Source of the DNA: Aristolochia californica
Lineage: Eukaryota > Streptophyta > Magnoliopsida > Piperales > Aristolochiaceae
NCBI GenBank assembly: GCA_029961685.1
Contig: JARWKL010000006.1
Coordinates: 2,480,001 to 2,544,000 of the forward strand
Direction of reading: 5' to 3'
DNA: 64,000 nt
This document shows, piece by piece, positions 1 to 11,001 of this stretch (position 1 is the stretch's first letter; each line of letters opens with the position of its first letter). A program made the translations under genes and the position numbers. A model generated the notes under the pieces. The model searched no databases and was not told the DNA's origin. It saw only the letters and a list, made by a program, of their open reading frames with translations.

Positions 1-1650
1 AAGGGAAATCCAGTCAGACCAGTAGATAAAATTTAAAGAAAATCGATGAAAGGTACAAATCAAAAGCCTTACAAGAAATATTTGAAAACAAGTAACAATG
101 AATTAATTTAAGTATAATTAAGCATGAAATGATAAATTGAGTGTAAATAGAAGTGGTATCATTTCTAACCAGGAGATCATAAAAGAAAGGAATGGAAACA
201 AGTTCGAAACAAACAATATATGAAAGGAGGATCTAAAAGAGCAGGGACTAATGAAAATCACTATGCAGAAAAAAGCTGAACAAGGACCAAATAACAACTG
301 GGACTTGATTTTCACAAGAGAGTGACTCCAAGTAAATATACTCACTTTTCAAACAATGAACTATTAAAGTTTTTAAGTCTTGAAATTTCGACTTTTATAG
401 AAAAATCATCCTAATGTTTCTATTTGTTCAAAATAAACAATTTAGAGATATGCAAAGAAAGATGAAATAAAATCTGAATAGTCTGGCACTCGAAATCAAA
501 GAGATATAGAAGAATATAAATGCAACTTGATGGAGAAGAGTTAATAAAATGGGCGAGGCAAGGATATCCTTGCTCCTCAATTCCTTCTATTCCAGTGTGA
601 TGGGGAATTTATAACCCAGAATTGAAAAAAAAAAAAAAAAAAAGGAACCAACCACTAGTTGCAGTACAAAATCTCTTATAAATTAATAAAAAATTGTTTA
701 GTTTTAAGAGGGAAAGAAGATTCTGAGTGGCATATAAAAATCTCAACCTACAAGTAAAACATGGTAAATAGTGTGCTTCTGATCCTTAAGTTTCTTTCTC
801 ATTTTCATGTATTCTTAACTTTTTTAAAAAATAAAATAAAATTCGTTATTAGTTTCAGCACTTTCAATGGTCGACAAATTATTAATTATGAATTTTAACC
901 TAAACCATCTTGGTGTATGTCATGCATTTTTACAAGACTCCACATCTAATTTCCACCTGCAGAACCATTGGGGTTAATGGGATCAATAATTGAGTGATGG
1001 AGCTGAATTTTGGACACAGATTATTTATTAGGTTCTGACCCATTAATGGATTTGCTCAAATTTACAAATAGACCTAATGATTTCAACTTTCATATGAACC
1101 CCTCAAAAGGCCAAATGCACGCATAGTTTTTATTCTTTATATTGTCATGTGTTTTAATCCTGAAGCTATTTAATTGCAAGTTCTACGTGAAGTACATTTC
1201 AAAATATGATAGTTTTCATGAAATTTGTACTTGATTATAAACTCGTTCATATTAATTGTCGCCATTGTACTTATCATTTCTATTTGAAGTTTCTGAAAGG
1301 AATTCAAATATTGATTTAGAAATTGAAATATCATTTGAAGACAGTAAATTTGTTTGTCATCAACGTTGGAGAAGTACAACAAAATCCAAATTTAGCAATT
1401 CAGTAAACTTAAACTCTGATAATATGAAACTCTTTTGTGTAACCTAAAGAAAACAAGATGAAACCATAAAAAACCCAGAGAGAACAGTGGAAGGAGAAAA
1501 AAAAGAAATTGATGTGAAAACAGAGAGAATAGAACTTCGAAAAGAAGGGACAGAGAGGATATCTCAAGCTGAATCTCCACCATTGCAGCTCTGCTATATG
1601 TTAATTCAAAATAGTGCTGCCCAAAAATTTGTGCATAAATAGACATTCCC
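1..1650. other. AT-rich non-coding DNA
   Basis: No reading frame here looks like a known protein and I see no splice-consistent exon series. The stretch is A/T-rich with short homopolymers, including an A run near 625-643. It could be intergenic or intronic sequence of a gene running off the left edge. Confidence 0.5.
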
Positions 1651-1654
1651 AATC

Positions 1655-2610
1655 AACTTACAAAACATAACTAGGACACCTCCAGATGACTTCAAGCGAC
1701 CACCTATTGAAGAAAGCGAAAGAAATGTCTTCAATATGGCTGTCCAGTCTTCTCGACTGACCAACTAGACACGTCAATTTTGACTCAAGGTACAGTTTCA
1801 AAGTTTCAAGGTGCCGAGAGCGAGGACCTATAGCTGCTACCAGCATGAACAAATGACATGAATCCAGTGGACCGAGGATCTCATAAAATTCTCATCCTGA
1901 TCTTAAGAAACCGTTATTCGCCAAAGACGGAGTTACGTTAGACGAGAGGAGAAAACGCCATCTGTAGATTTGTAGAAGCTCACATCCACGACTGACACCT
2001 TCAAGACCTCACATGCAACTCTAAGAAGGATGTCTCGTACCTTCATTTACCTGACTCCATTGTAGAAATTTCATAAACGCTGCTACAACCACAGTTCAGG
2101 AAAAAGCTCGAGCTTACTGACGATACTCGAATGCACAAGTAAGAAACACTAGATTCATGGCCCTAAATAAGTGACACTTTCATGAAAGAGCACTAAAAAT
2201 CTCTCAAGAAACCCCAACCTTCCCAAGAACGACAAATATTAAAAAAAAAAAAAAAAAGCCAGAACCTACAATGTAGTATAGAAACAGTAAATAATCCATC
2301 AAAGCAGAACGGCAAATGATTCTCTCAATGAAACACCATTGCACTGCGTCGTCTAAAAGTTCAACAGAGATCCATTCAATAACCAAACACTATACAAACA
2401 ATTGAACCCAATAACATTACCTCTTACTCCGCTTATGCCTGGAAGAAATCTGGGAGCAGCCGGGGCAGCCTCTACCTTCACCTACCGCCTCCATTCCCCG
2501 ATTTCGTCAACCTCAAACACAAGATCGTCTATGAACAACAAAAAACAAAAAAAAATTCATTCACATTCTCCCACACGAGTCGCCGTATTTATAACAAGAA
2601 CAGAATGAAA
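1655..2610 (-). other. Possible transcribed region, no defensible CDS
   Basis: Base composition is less A/T-rich than the flanks. On the minus strand there is a short open frame of about 64 codons at 1658-1852. A plausible splice donor sits near 2420, where the minus strand reads AGTAAGAG followed by GTAATG. No frame could be joined into a recognisable protein. It may be the 5' leader and early exons of a minus-strand gene extending left, a non-coding transcript, or chance. I assign no function. Confidence 0.2.
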
Positions 2611-4116
2611 AGACAGCGGATCCAATGATACGAAGAATTTGCGCGGGGATCTTTTCAGGATTTTTTATAATAGGATTGTTTAAAGAAAGTTTTATACCTC
2701 GAGAGTGTGTCATTTTGTATTTAAAGGATCGAAAGCTTCAGAGAGAGGGATAGAATTCAATTCAACGGCATGTGCGTAGTTGGAGAATTGAATGAGGCGA
2801 TTTAATGAACTGGACCTCCAGTCGCCTGCTCCGTTGCTCCTTTATTTCGGTCGTTGGTGGTCTCTGATCACTGCGCCTTAGACCGCTTAAATGCTCGCCT
2901 TCGAATTTTACCGCCTCTGCCAGCGTTTGAATCGATGGGATGAGATGACCCGGGTTCGACGAGACGTACAGGTCGGGTCTGTCGACGGACCCGGTCTAAT
3001 AGTGCATATATTTGGGGCTAATTCTGATTCCATTTATTTATCACACGGTATACCTGAATCTAATTTATCGCTTTCATATTAATTCTAAAAATATTTAATA
3101 TTTTTAAATGTTTTTTAAGTTATACGAAATTTTAATTTTTAAAATAATAAATTCTAATTTACAACTTATAGACGTGTGGGTAATTTATATTGTATTTTAT
3201 GTTTAAAATTTTATTAAATTTAATAAATTTATTTAAATATTAGGGTTATTGAATTTTTATTCAGTTAATTTCATTTTAATATATTTAATTTTACAAAAAA
3301 AAATATTAGGACTTGTTTTTGCTATAGGAGACTTTAAAACTATTATCACTATCCTCATTTAAAAATATTTAAGTTAACAATAAATGATTTTCAGTCCATT
3401 TAAGTTAATTATTTAACAATAAAAAAATTAAATGTTTTAATATAAAAATATGTATGTGGTCCGATTTTTTACCTGAGTTCGACTTCATTTCCATTATATA
3501 ATCAGTTTTAAGGTTTAGTTAAGGCCACATGTTAGGGGCACTTCTTGAGGTACCCTACTTGTGGTACTCTAAAGTCTAGAGTGAGGTGTTGGCCTTAAGA
3601 ATTATGATGAGAAACAATTCATAGAGAGCACTAACTCGGGACATCAATAGGGGAGTCAATGTGTTTTGTAGATTTTGGATATTCAAATATTTGTAATACA
3701 ATCAAACTACCATATTCGGTCCACCAATAATCTTACCTATTTGTTTGATTTTTTATTTATTTTATGTAATTATTAACAAATAAAAATACTAGACAAAGAA
3801 TTCAAATATATATTTTTATTAATTGTCTATTAATTGAAATAAAATAAAGTAATCCTCATTTGGCGCAAAAACTAGAAAATTCTAGTTAAATAAAAAAAAT
3901 TGTTTACATGTTTTACCTTTGATTCCTCTTGGCAAAAACACTTCTATTAGGCACATAAATTCCAGGTAGGGCGGTAGAGGAAGGAGAAAGCAAAAAAATA
4001 GGCGTAAGAGAGACGCCAATAAGGAAATTTTTTAGCATGTCGACAAGATTATTTCATCATTATATTGCCTCTAGCACAAAGGAAGAGGTGCAATGTCATC
4101 AAGTATGGGTGTATTG
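2611..4116. other. Intergenic, AT-rich, no gene seen
   Basis: 2611-3000 is mixed sequence with no supported gene. From about 3060 to 3900 the DNA is strongly A/T-rich with many short poly-A and poly-T runs. No coding frame, RNA gene or clear element end was recognised before the LTR that begins at 4117. Confidence 0.5.
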
Positions 4117-4547
4117 TGTTAGGAAACCCACGTTTCCTATTCTAAATTTGGGCAACATATTTATTATTTAATTATATTTACTATTTAATATAATGGGCCA
4201 AAATTAAGTGATCTATTTGTGGTAAACCCGTAGTGGACTACAAAAAAAATTGGAATATGAGCCAATTGAGTAGATACCATAGGGAATTATGGGAACCCTA
4301 TATAAGGAGCACATTATGGTTAAGGTCACCAAGAGACTAAATCACATACAATTTTACTTCTCTCCATCCGGAAGAGAGACGACGGTCCCATTGAGGAATT
4401 AAGGAGATTTAGTTGAGGAAGGCCATAAAACCAATCATCCGTTCGTATCGATTGTTATAGTAATTCCGCAATAGTTGGCGATTGTTCATAACGGATTCAA
4501 GTATTTAACCCGAATCTATGAATCCTAATATTCAGGCATGATGTAAA
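4117..4547 (+). mobile_element. LTR of a copia-type element (solo or orphan)
   Basis: A sequence of about 430 bp starts with TGTTAGGAAACCCA and contains a promoter-like CTATATAAGG at about 4299-4308. It recurs in opposite orientation at 11856-12256 with clear similarity along its length, including the leader-like motif GAGAGACGACGGTCCCA near 4374. A TGTTAG start with a TATA box fits a retroelement LTR. No coding body of matching orientation follows it, so it is a solo or orphan LTR. The 3' boundary is approximate because the shared sequence fades around ATGTAAATT. Confidence 0.7.
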
Positions 4548-4619
4548 TTTTTGGTTCTTTGGTATTTATAGTCTAGGATGTTCACATCTAGATTTGGATT
4601 TAAGATACTATTATCTAAC

Positions 4620-4891
4620 TGTTGGAATGGTTTCTCTTTAATATGCATGTTGCGCCTTCGCTAACAGACCGGTCTTTTGGCGCAATGGTTAGTAACATGG
4701 TATCAGAGCAGGTGGTCTCGAGTTCGAGTCTCGCTCCCCATATTTGTTTCGTCCCCACATAGGTGGGACTTTGTCTTTGGCCGTCCCTGTATAGGTGGGA
4801 TTGTGCATTTGTATTTGTACACGGGTATTCCCCGTGCGGGGGAGTGTTGGAATGGTTTGTCTTTAATATGCATGTTGCGCCTTCGCTAACA
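4620..4891 (+). mobile_element. TRIM-like miniature LTR element, copy 1
   Basis: A 78-bp left repeat (4620-4697) starts TGTTGG and ends GTAACA. It is followed directly by TGGTATCAGAGC (4698-4709), the usual plant primer-binding site matching initiator tRNA-Met. About 135 bp of non-coding interior ends in a purine tract (GCGGGGGAG), and the right repeat starts at 4845 and matches the left one for 47 bp before breaking off against the copia body. The layout matches a terminal-repeat retrotransposon in miniature. The sequence also carries TGGCGCAATGG and GAGTTCGAGTC, which resemble tRNA box A and box B, so a tRNA-derived SINE origin is an alternative. Confidence 0.65.
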
Positions 4892-6942
4892 ACTACCTCT
4901 CTGTATCGGGTAACATCTGACAACAAGTCACCATCTATAGGGCTTAGGCGATGATTGAGTTCAATGGGAGAATCCACAATCCGATCTCTGTCAATCCGGC
5001 TCGACTGATCACTTCAGAGATGTATTTGGATTGAGACAAAATATAACCTTCAGGAGAATAGGCAACCTCAATACCCAAAAAATACTGTAAATACCCAAGA
5101 TCCTTCATTTCAAAGAGAGAATGAAGTTGTCATTTAAGGTCTGCAATGTTAGCTTCATCATCTCCAGTCACAATCATATCATAAACATATAGAAGGACCA
5201 CAATATGCCCCACAACAGTTTTACGAATAAACATGGCAGAATCATAGTTGGAAGCAACAAAGCCAAGGCGGATCAAAGAGGAACTGAACTTCGCAAACCA
5301 AGCACGGGGAGCTTGTTTGAGACCATATAAAGCCCGTCGAAGGCAGCAAACATAAGTAAAAAGAGTTATCTACAGAAAGTAAATCTTGCAACATGGATTG
5401 AACTGAAAAACTAGACACTTGCAGATATACTGGCAATTTCAAATCATCAAGCAAGTAAAGACCACCTTCTCTATGGCCTATCCCAATCTGCTTCCCAGAC
5501 TGGTGATCCTGTATAAGACAATGATCAGAAGCAAAGGTAATGGTGAGACCCAAATCAGTAAGTTTGCCAATTGAAAGAAGGTTAACAGCTAGATGGGGAA
5601 CATAGAAGACATTAGATAAAGACCAAGTAGGGTGAGTGACAGTTCCAACCGAGGCTAGTGGCATGGGAGAGCCATTAGCCGCTTGGATGTTAACTGGGTG
5701 AGAAGGCTTAACACAATCATGTAAAAGAGACAAGTGGGGTGTCATATGGTGTGTGGCTCCAGAATCTAATATCCATTTATGAGTGTCACTGGAGCCAACC
5801 AAACAAGCCATACCTGTATGAGATGCAAATTGAGTACTGAGAGCAGACGACTTGCCAAGAATGCGAGTGAGCTCGGTAGCTAATGACGAGAGATCAGACG
5901 TAGAATCACTGCTGGTGGGAGCTGGGGCAGAAGAGGCATCTGAACAATCCAAAGATCAAATAGCAGCAGATGGACGAAAACCTCTATGCGGAGGTGGACA
6001 ACTGAAGGTATGATGTGGTGCAGATTTGAAATGGCCTTGATTGTGACGACTAGAGGCATGATGTTGTGAAGGTTTGAAATTGCCTTGAGTTTTATTGTTG
6101 CTTTGCAATGAGGGACACTGGTGTTTCCAATGATCTTTACCATGACAGTAGGAACATTCATCTTGTGGAACTGGTACTTTTGGCTTCCCTGATGACTGAT
6201 GAGTATGAAAGTGTGTTCCAGAACCAAGTATGCCCCCTGATGACTGAGTATGAGAGTGTGTTCCAGAGACCAGTACGTGTGACATATCTGGTGATGATGT
6301 CTTACTGGAAGAGATCCCACCTAAAGACCTCAATCTTGTTTTTTCAGCCAACAATTCAGATACAGCTGCAGACAAGGTGGGTAGCGGAGCTCTATGGATC
6401 ATAGATCCTCGTATCAGTTCAAAATCATTGCAAAGAGCCATAAGAAAGTCGGTAAGCTTGCGATCATCACATGCTCGGGTATATTCAGGGAGCTTCCGAA
6501 AGGAGGATGGATCCATCATATATAATTGATCCCACAAAGGTGTCATAAACGAGTAAAATTCTTGAATTGTACGATCACCTTGCTTAGCAGACCAAAGTTC
6601 TGTCTCAATTTGATACCTTTTGGCAAAGTTTGTCTGTTCATACAGAGTTTCCAAATAGTCCCATATTTCTTTTGCAGTCTCATACTTCAATAGTTGCAAA
6701 CTGATAGACTGATCCACTGAGTTGTTGATCCAAGTGATGATCTTTGCATTATCAGTCAACCACTTCCTATTTTCTTTGATGAAGTCAATGGATGTAGGTT
6801 CTGGAGCAGTAATACTTCCATCAATGTAATCCCATAGGTCTTTTCCAACTAGAAAATTTCGCATCACAAACTTCCAGAGTGAGTAATTATTCCCATTTAA
6901 TCGAAAAGAAATGACCTTCATATCTTGACTAATTGAATCCAT
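4892..6942 (-). pseudogene. Degenerate Ty1/copia gag-pol, internally deleted
   Basis: Read on the minus strand. 5956-6942 encodes a 328-residue Gag of the UBN2/copia kind with a CCHC zinc knuckle (CSYCHGKDHWKHQC). A frame change leads into 5242-5952, with the aspartic protease motif DSGATHHM and a GAG-pre-integrase segment. The frame then jumps straight to late reverse transcriptase ([13 protein letters not shown], about 5330-5270), so the integrase core and early RT are missing. The RT active-site motif reads YVYDM where YVDDM is usual, which removes a catalytic Asp. The remnant continues through LSPIDG-like sequence to about 4895, where it abuts the TRIM-like repeat. It is a non-functional relic. 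Confidence 0.85.
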
Positions 6943-7340
6943 AGATAGGTAATTCCAAACTGAAACCAGCTCTCAGCCCAGCCACTATAATCAACTTCCC
7001 TCACAAACACAAATCTATATCACAGTTTCTCAAAAAAATAATATCACTAGGACTTCAAGCAACCACCAATAGAGGTATGTCCGAAACCCACTCTAAGACC
7101 CCAAAATCAACCAATTTCAATGTTAACCTACTGCAGCAATTTTTAAAAATTCCACGAGTCTGAAATGCCTTCCACGGACAGAAATCACAGAGGTGAATAC
7201 CAGAGGTCGACGAGACTAAGTAAACAAGCTACAAATATCCGAGAAATGGAGGGGAACCAACCTTTGAGGGCGCCAAAACGAGGATTCAACCCACGACAGA
7301 GCTTGTGCGGCATCACTACTTGCAAGGCTCTCTCACCTTG
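6943..7340. other. Copia leader/flank, no gene
   Basis: This stretch lies upstream of the minus-strand Gag start and before the plus-strand copia tail. It should include untranslated leader of the minus-strand element. No LTR end or conserved coding frame could be placed in it. Confidence 0.35.
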
Positions 7341-7480
7341 CCCCATGTTTCCTCCACATCTCAACTTGCGGACGTCTTCACCAAATCGCATCCAGTTCCT
7401 CGTTTTCATCATCTCATAGGCAAACTTTTGTTACTTGCCCCTTCATAAGTTTGAGGGGGGGGGGGGGGGGGGGGGGGGGG
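7341..7480 (+). pseudogene. 3' tail of a copia RNase H plus polypurine tract
   Basis: On the plus strand, 7347-7437 reads as the end of a copia RNase H domain: QLADVFTK followed by PVPRFHHLIGKL and a stop. Next comes GTTTGAG and an unbroken run of 26 G (7455-7480), the position of the polypurine tract just before an LTR. It is opposite in strand to the larger copia relic at 4892-6942, so it comes from another insertion. The 26-G length is suspicious and may be a base-calling or assembly artefact. Confidence 0.7.
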
Positions 7481-7692
7481 TGTTAATGTAAATATGTATA
7501 TGTAAAGGGGCATATTTGTCTTTTTCTTTGGGCCAAGGGCATACTTGTAAATTCTGGTCCAAGGGCATACTTGTAAATTCCATCTTCCTCTTCCTTTTCG
7601 AATAGGGTTTCTAAAACCCGACGGATTCTGTAAATTTCGGATGAGAGTTTTGACAATACAGAAAAACCTCTCTGAAATCAGAGAGATTAACA
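7481..7692 (+). mobile_element. Copia LTR (212 bp)
   Basis: It starts TGTTAATGTAAATATG right after the polypurine tract and ends GATTAACA, giving TGTTAA...TTAACA ends. It contains an internal duplication of a phrase beginning AAGGGCATACTTGTAAATTC (near 7546 and 7561). The next bases are TGGTATTAGAGC, a primer-binding site with one change. By position it should be a 3' LTR of the element whose tail precedes it, but it also acts as the left border of the adjoining TRIM-like interior. Confidence 0.65.
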
Positions 7693-7917
7693 TGGTATTA
7701 GAGCAGGTGGTCTCGAGTTCGAGTCTCGCTCCCCCCGTTTGTTTCGTCCCCGCATAGGTGGGACTTTGTCTTTGGCCGTCCCCGTATAGGTGGGATTGTG
7801 CATTTGTATTTGTACACGGGTGTTCCCCGTGCGGGGGAGTATTGGAATGGTTTCTCTTTAATATGCATGTTGTGCCTTCGCTAACAGACCGGTCTTTTGG
7901 CACAATGGTTAGTAACA
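7693..7917 (+). mobile_element. TRIM-like miniature LTR element, copy 2 (chimeric)
   Basis: The interior (7693-7839) closely matches copy 1 at 4698-4844, from the primer-binding site through the doubled phrase ATAGGTGGGA to the purine tract GCGGGGGAG. The right repeat (7840-7917) is again exactly 78 bp and ends GTAACA, which confirms the 78-bp unit. In place of the left 78-bp repeat there is the copia LTR 7481-7692, joined exactly at the primer-binding site. Confidence 0.65.
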
Positions 7918-9200
7918 CTAACAAGTGGTATAAGAGCAGTAATTATTGTTAGATTATTGGGATTTGTCCATTCCATTGGGATAGTGTTCACATTAATTTT
8001 CTTGAATAAAATGTTTTAGTTGTATGAAATTCCTTGAATTTTTATAATTTTGGGGGTTTAATTTGGGATTAAAGCATGTTCTATGTATTTAGAAAATTCA
8101 TATAATTATGGAAATTGTATTATGGGTTGGATAATTGTTTCCCCCTCGTACACGTCGTCATTGCTGTAAACTTGCATCGATAAGCCGGAATAAGTAGTGA
8201 TGACTTGTTTTTTGGTCGTTGGAAGGGAATTGATCAACCAGAGGACTGACGGCGATCGGTGGGGCAGCGCCCAACTACAGTGCCCGTTGGGCGCACTGCA
8301 ATGCGTTTACTGTAGCGTCCGTTAGGTGCGCTGCAGTTGCAACACCCGTTCACTGTAGTGCCCATTGGCACACTGTAGCGCCAAGGACAGAGAGGGCAGT
8401 GCCGCGGCGTCGTAACTGAATAAAAATATTAAAAAAATTATGAATTACTTTATTTTCATAGAAATTTTATTCCTATTGTCATGTTGATCAGTTGGTCTAG
8501 TATTTTCAATCAAATTGATTGAAGCTACATGTTGCCAAAGTAACCTTTGTAGTGTAGATTAATTTGACAAAAAATACAAAAATGGTTGTGGGGAGTTATT
8601 TATGCAAACTGTGCTCTACCCAAAGGAAGACACAGTTTGGCCAAATAAACAACTTGCATGTGATGATAAATATGTGACAATTATAAAGACTTTTCATGTG
8701 AACAATAGTCAGTCCAAAGAAAGGGTATTGTTTGACAAAAATGATTGCCAATATTTGATCAATGCACAGAGAGTACCACTTACAGTTAATTTATCTGTTC
8801 AAATACTAGGAAGTAATGTTGTACTACGTATCTTGAGATAGGTCCCCAATTTGGATTGTTTGTACATGTTTTGTTTTTTCTTTATTTGACATGTTAGTTA
8901 ATGTGAGTATACTTATTTATTTTGTTATATATACAGTTTCTGTTGTTACTGCTACGAATGTTTCTGTCCAAATAAGTAACATCCGAATGCTAAGCAGGAC
9001 GAACTTTAAGGCCTGGAAAGATACTGATAGATGCTATATTCTGACATGAGAACTAAGTTAATTATAATAGAATAACCTTTATAATTGTGTTATAGGTGGT
9101 TATTTATCGGTTTTCAAATGAAATGAGTATTTATTGAATTTGGCATTAATCACTGTTGATATTGCATATTTTTCTCTCCTGAATTATATTTCATTGTTTT
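7918..9200. other. Intergenic, no recognised gene
   Basis: It contains a short GC-rich stretch (about 8240-8400) with imperfectly repeated TGCCCGTTGGGCGCACTGCA-like phrases, and an open frame of 79 codons at 8602-8841 that I do not recognise. The sequence around that frame is A/T-rich and shows no splice or promoter signal I would trust. It may be old retroelement leader. Confidence 0.4.
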
Positions 9201-9349
9201 TAAGGTTTATTTCTTCCTGAAATGCTTTTTATAGATTTAATTATGGAATTTCAGAAGAATTATGGTGGAGAAGAAGATATTTACCAAAATGCCCTTAGTG
9301 AAATGGAGATGATTTTTAGGTCAAATCGTTTTAAAATAAATAAGATGGT

Positions 9350-9985
9350 ATTTAAAGCAAAAGGGGGGCGTCGAAAGAGGAGGTCGAAAGGGGACACCGA
9401 GGGGGGGGGGGGGGGACCCGAGAGGGAAAACCCGAGAGGGGAGACTCGAGCGGGAAGACAAAACAGAGCACGACCATCGACCAAAAAAGGGGAAGACCCG
9501 AGAGAAGTTTCCCTCCGTCGATCGCGGCGTCACCGTCGTTCGCCCCGCCACCATCATCCACCGCCGTCAACCGTCGTCCAGCAACCGAGAACAAACCCGA
9601 GGAGAGCTCGAGAGAGTCTCCGTCGAGGTGAGTTCGACAGTTTCTGGTCGCCAGGCTGAGAAGTGATCCGAGAGGGCTTCTCTGGTGCCAACTCCGCTTT
9701 CCGACCATCCTCCGGCGTCGGTTACGTATTTTCGACCATTCCCGGAGCGATTCCGACTCCGACCGAGGCTCGAGAGAGCCGGTTAGAGAACTTCACCTCT
9801 GTTTCGTTCTTCGCCGGACGTTCCCTCCATCCATCGGCTTCACCCCTTCGTCGCCGGCGTCGTCTCTACCTCCGGCCACTCTCTTGCAAACCCGAAGCCA
9901 TTGATTTCGGGAAATTGCAGCACCCGTGAGAACGAGTTGCTGCCCGAGCGAGAGGAGGAAGAAGGGGAGTAATTCGTCATTATTG
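9350..9985 (+). other. GC-rich retroelement-like leader with simple G run
   Basis: It is abruptly GC-rich, with repeated CGAGAG and CCGTCG phrases and a run of about 15 G near 9401-9415. Several overlapping frames are open on both strands, as expected of GC-rich DNA rather than real genes. Immediately downstream are the 171-bp tandem repeats and a retroelement-type leader, so I read it as LTR or UTR sequence of a large decayed LTR element. Confidence 0.4.
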
Positions 9986-10142
9986 AATTTAGTTTTTATA
10001 TGGTTTGAACTTAGGTTTTGAATGTTAATTGAATCTGATTTGATAATTAAGGTTTATTTAAGATTTGTTTTCTTGATATTTGATTAAATTAGCTAATTAG
10101 GGTAAGATTATAATTGAGGTTGGATTTTGGTATTTTAATCCG

Positions 10143-10772
10143 ATTTCTGTCTTTAACTCTAGGCGCCCGAGAGGGGCTAGACGCAAGGATTGAGAATTCG
10201 GATTCGTGGTTACGTGGCGCTCGAGAAAGGCACGAATCACGGTAAAATCCAGAGTTGATAATTTTGGCATCATCACAATAGAAAATTGATTCTCTGCATT
10301 CTATTGTAATCCGCTCTTTGTCATTAACTCTAGGCGCCCGAGAGGGGCTAGACGGAAGGATTGAGAATTTGGATTCGTGGTTACGTGGCGCTCGAGAGAG
10401 GCACGAATCACGGTAAAATCCAGAGTTGATAATTTTGGCATCATCACAATAGGAAATTGATTCTTTGCATTCTATTGTAATCCGCTCTTTGTCATTAATT
10501 CTAGGCGCCCGAGAGGGGCTAGACGCAAGGATTGAGAATCTGGATTCGTGGTTACGTGGCGCTCGAAAGAGGCACGAATCACGGTAAAATCCAGAGTTGA
10601 TAATTTTAGCATCATCACAATAGGAAATTGATTCTCTGCATTCTATTGTAATCTGCTCTTTGTCATTAACTCTAGGCGCCCGAGAGGGGCTAGACGCAAG
10701 GATTGAGAATCCGGATTCGTGGTTACGTGGCGCTCGAGAGAGGCACGAATCACGGTAAAATCCAGAGTTGAG
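10143..10772 (+). repeat. 171-bp tandem repeat, about 3.7 copies
   Basis: The phrase AGGCGCCCGAGAGGGGCTAG starts at 10161, 10332, 10503 and 10674, a constant spacing of 171 bp. The copies differ at only a few positions, so the array is fairly young or kept even. Each unit also carries GATTCGTGGTTACGTGGCGC and CACGAATCACGGTAAAATCC, whose CACGAATC and GATTCGTG parts can pair within the unit. Tandem arrays like this are common in untranslated parts of Tat/Ogre-type gypsy elements. Confidence 0.9.
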
Positions 10773-10879
10773 GTTTCCTATTGCGCAAGTAGTTAATTAA
10801 ATTATTGCTTGATAATTTAGGATATAATTAGTGTTTAGTTCATATTAATTCATCATATTTGGTTAGGCTAGTTGACTGA

Positions 10880-10962
10880 AGAATACACAAAATTCAATCC
10901 TCCCTGTGGATATGACCCTCGCTTACTGCTAGATTACATGAACGATTCGTACGCTTGCGAGG
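10880..10962 (+). mobile_element. LTR-element leader signature
   Basis: The text CAATCCTCCCTGTGGATATG followed by GACCCTCGCTTACTGC and CGTACGCTTGCGAGG resembles the leader often found next to LTRs of plant gypsy elements (TCCCTGTGGATTCGACC...GTGCGCTTGCGG). That is a family resemblance from memory. It supports calling 9.35-10.97 kb part of a gypsy-type element. Confidence 0.5.
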
Positions 10963-11001
10963 TATAAAAGTCAATGTAACTAAAATTATACATCAGATAC
11001 C

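Noticed and set aside
8602..8841. 79-codon frame considered as a gene
   Set aside because: No known domain, no splice or promoter signal, and it lies in retroelement-rich DNA.
9222..9929. Several long overlapping open frames on both strands
   Set aside because: The region is GC-rich and repetitive, so stop codons are rare in all frames. Arg/Pro/Ser-rich translations have no family features.
10143..10772. 171-bp repeats considered as a CRISPR array or centromere satellite
   Set aside because: The unit has no repeat-spacer structure and the context is plant retroelement DNA. Four copies are too few to call a centromeric satellite.
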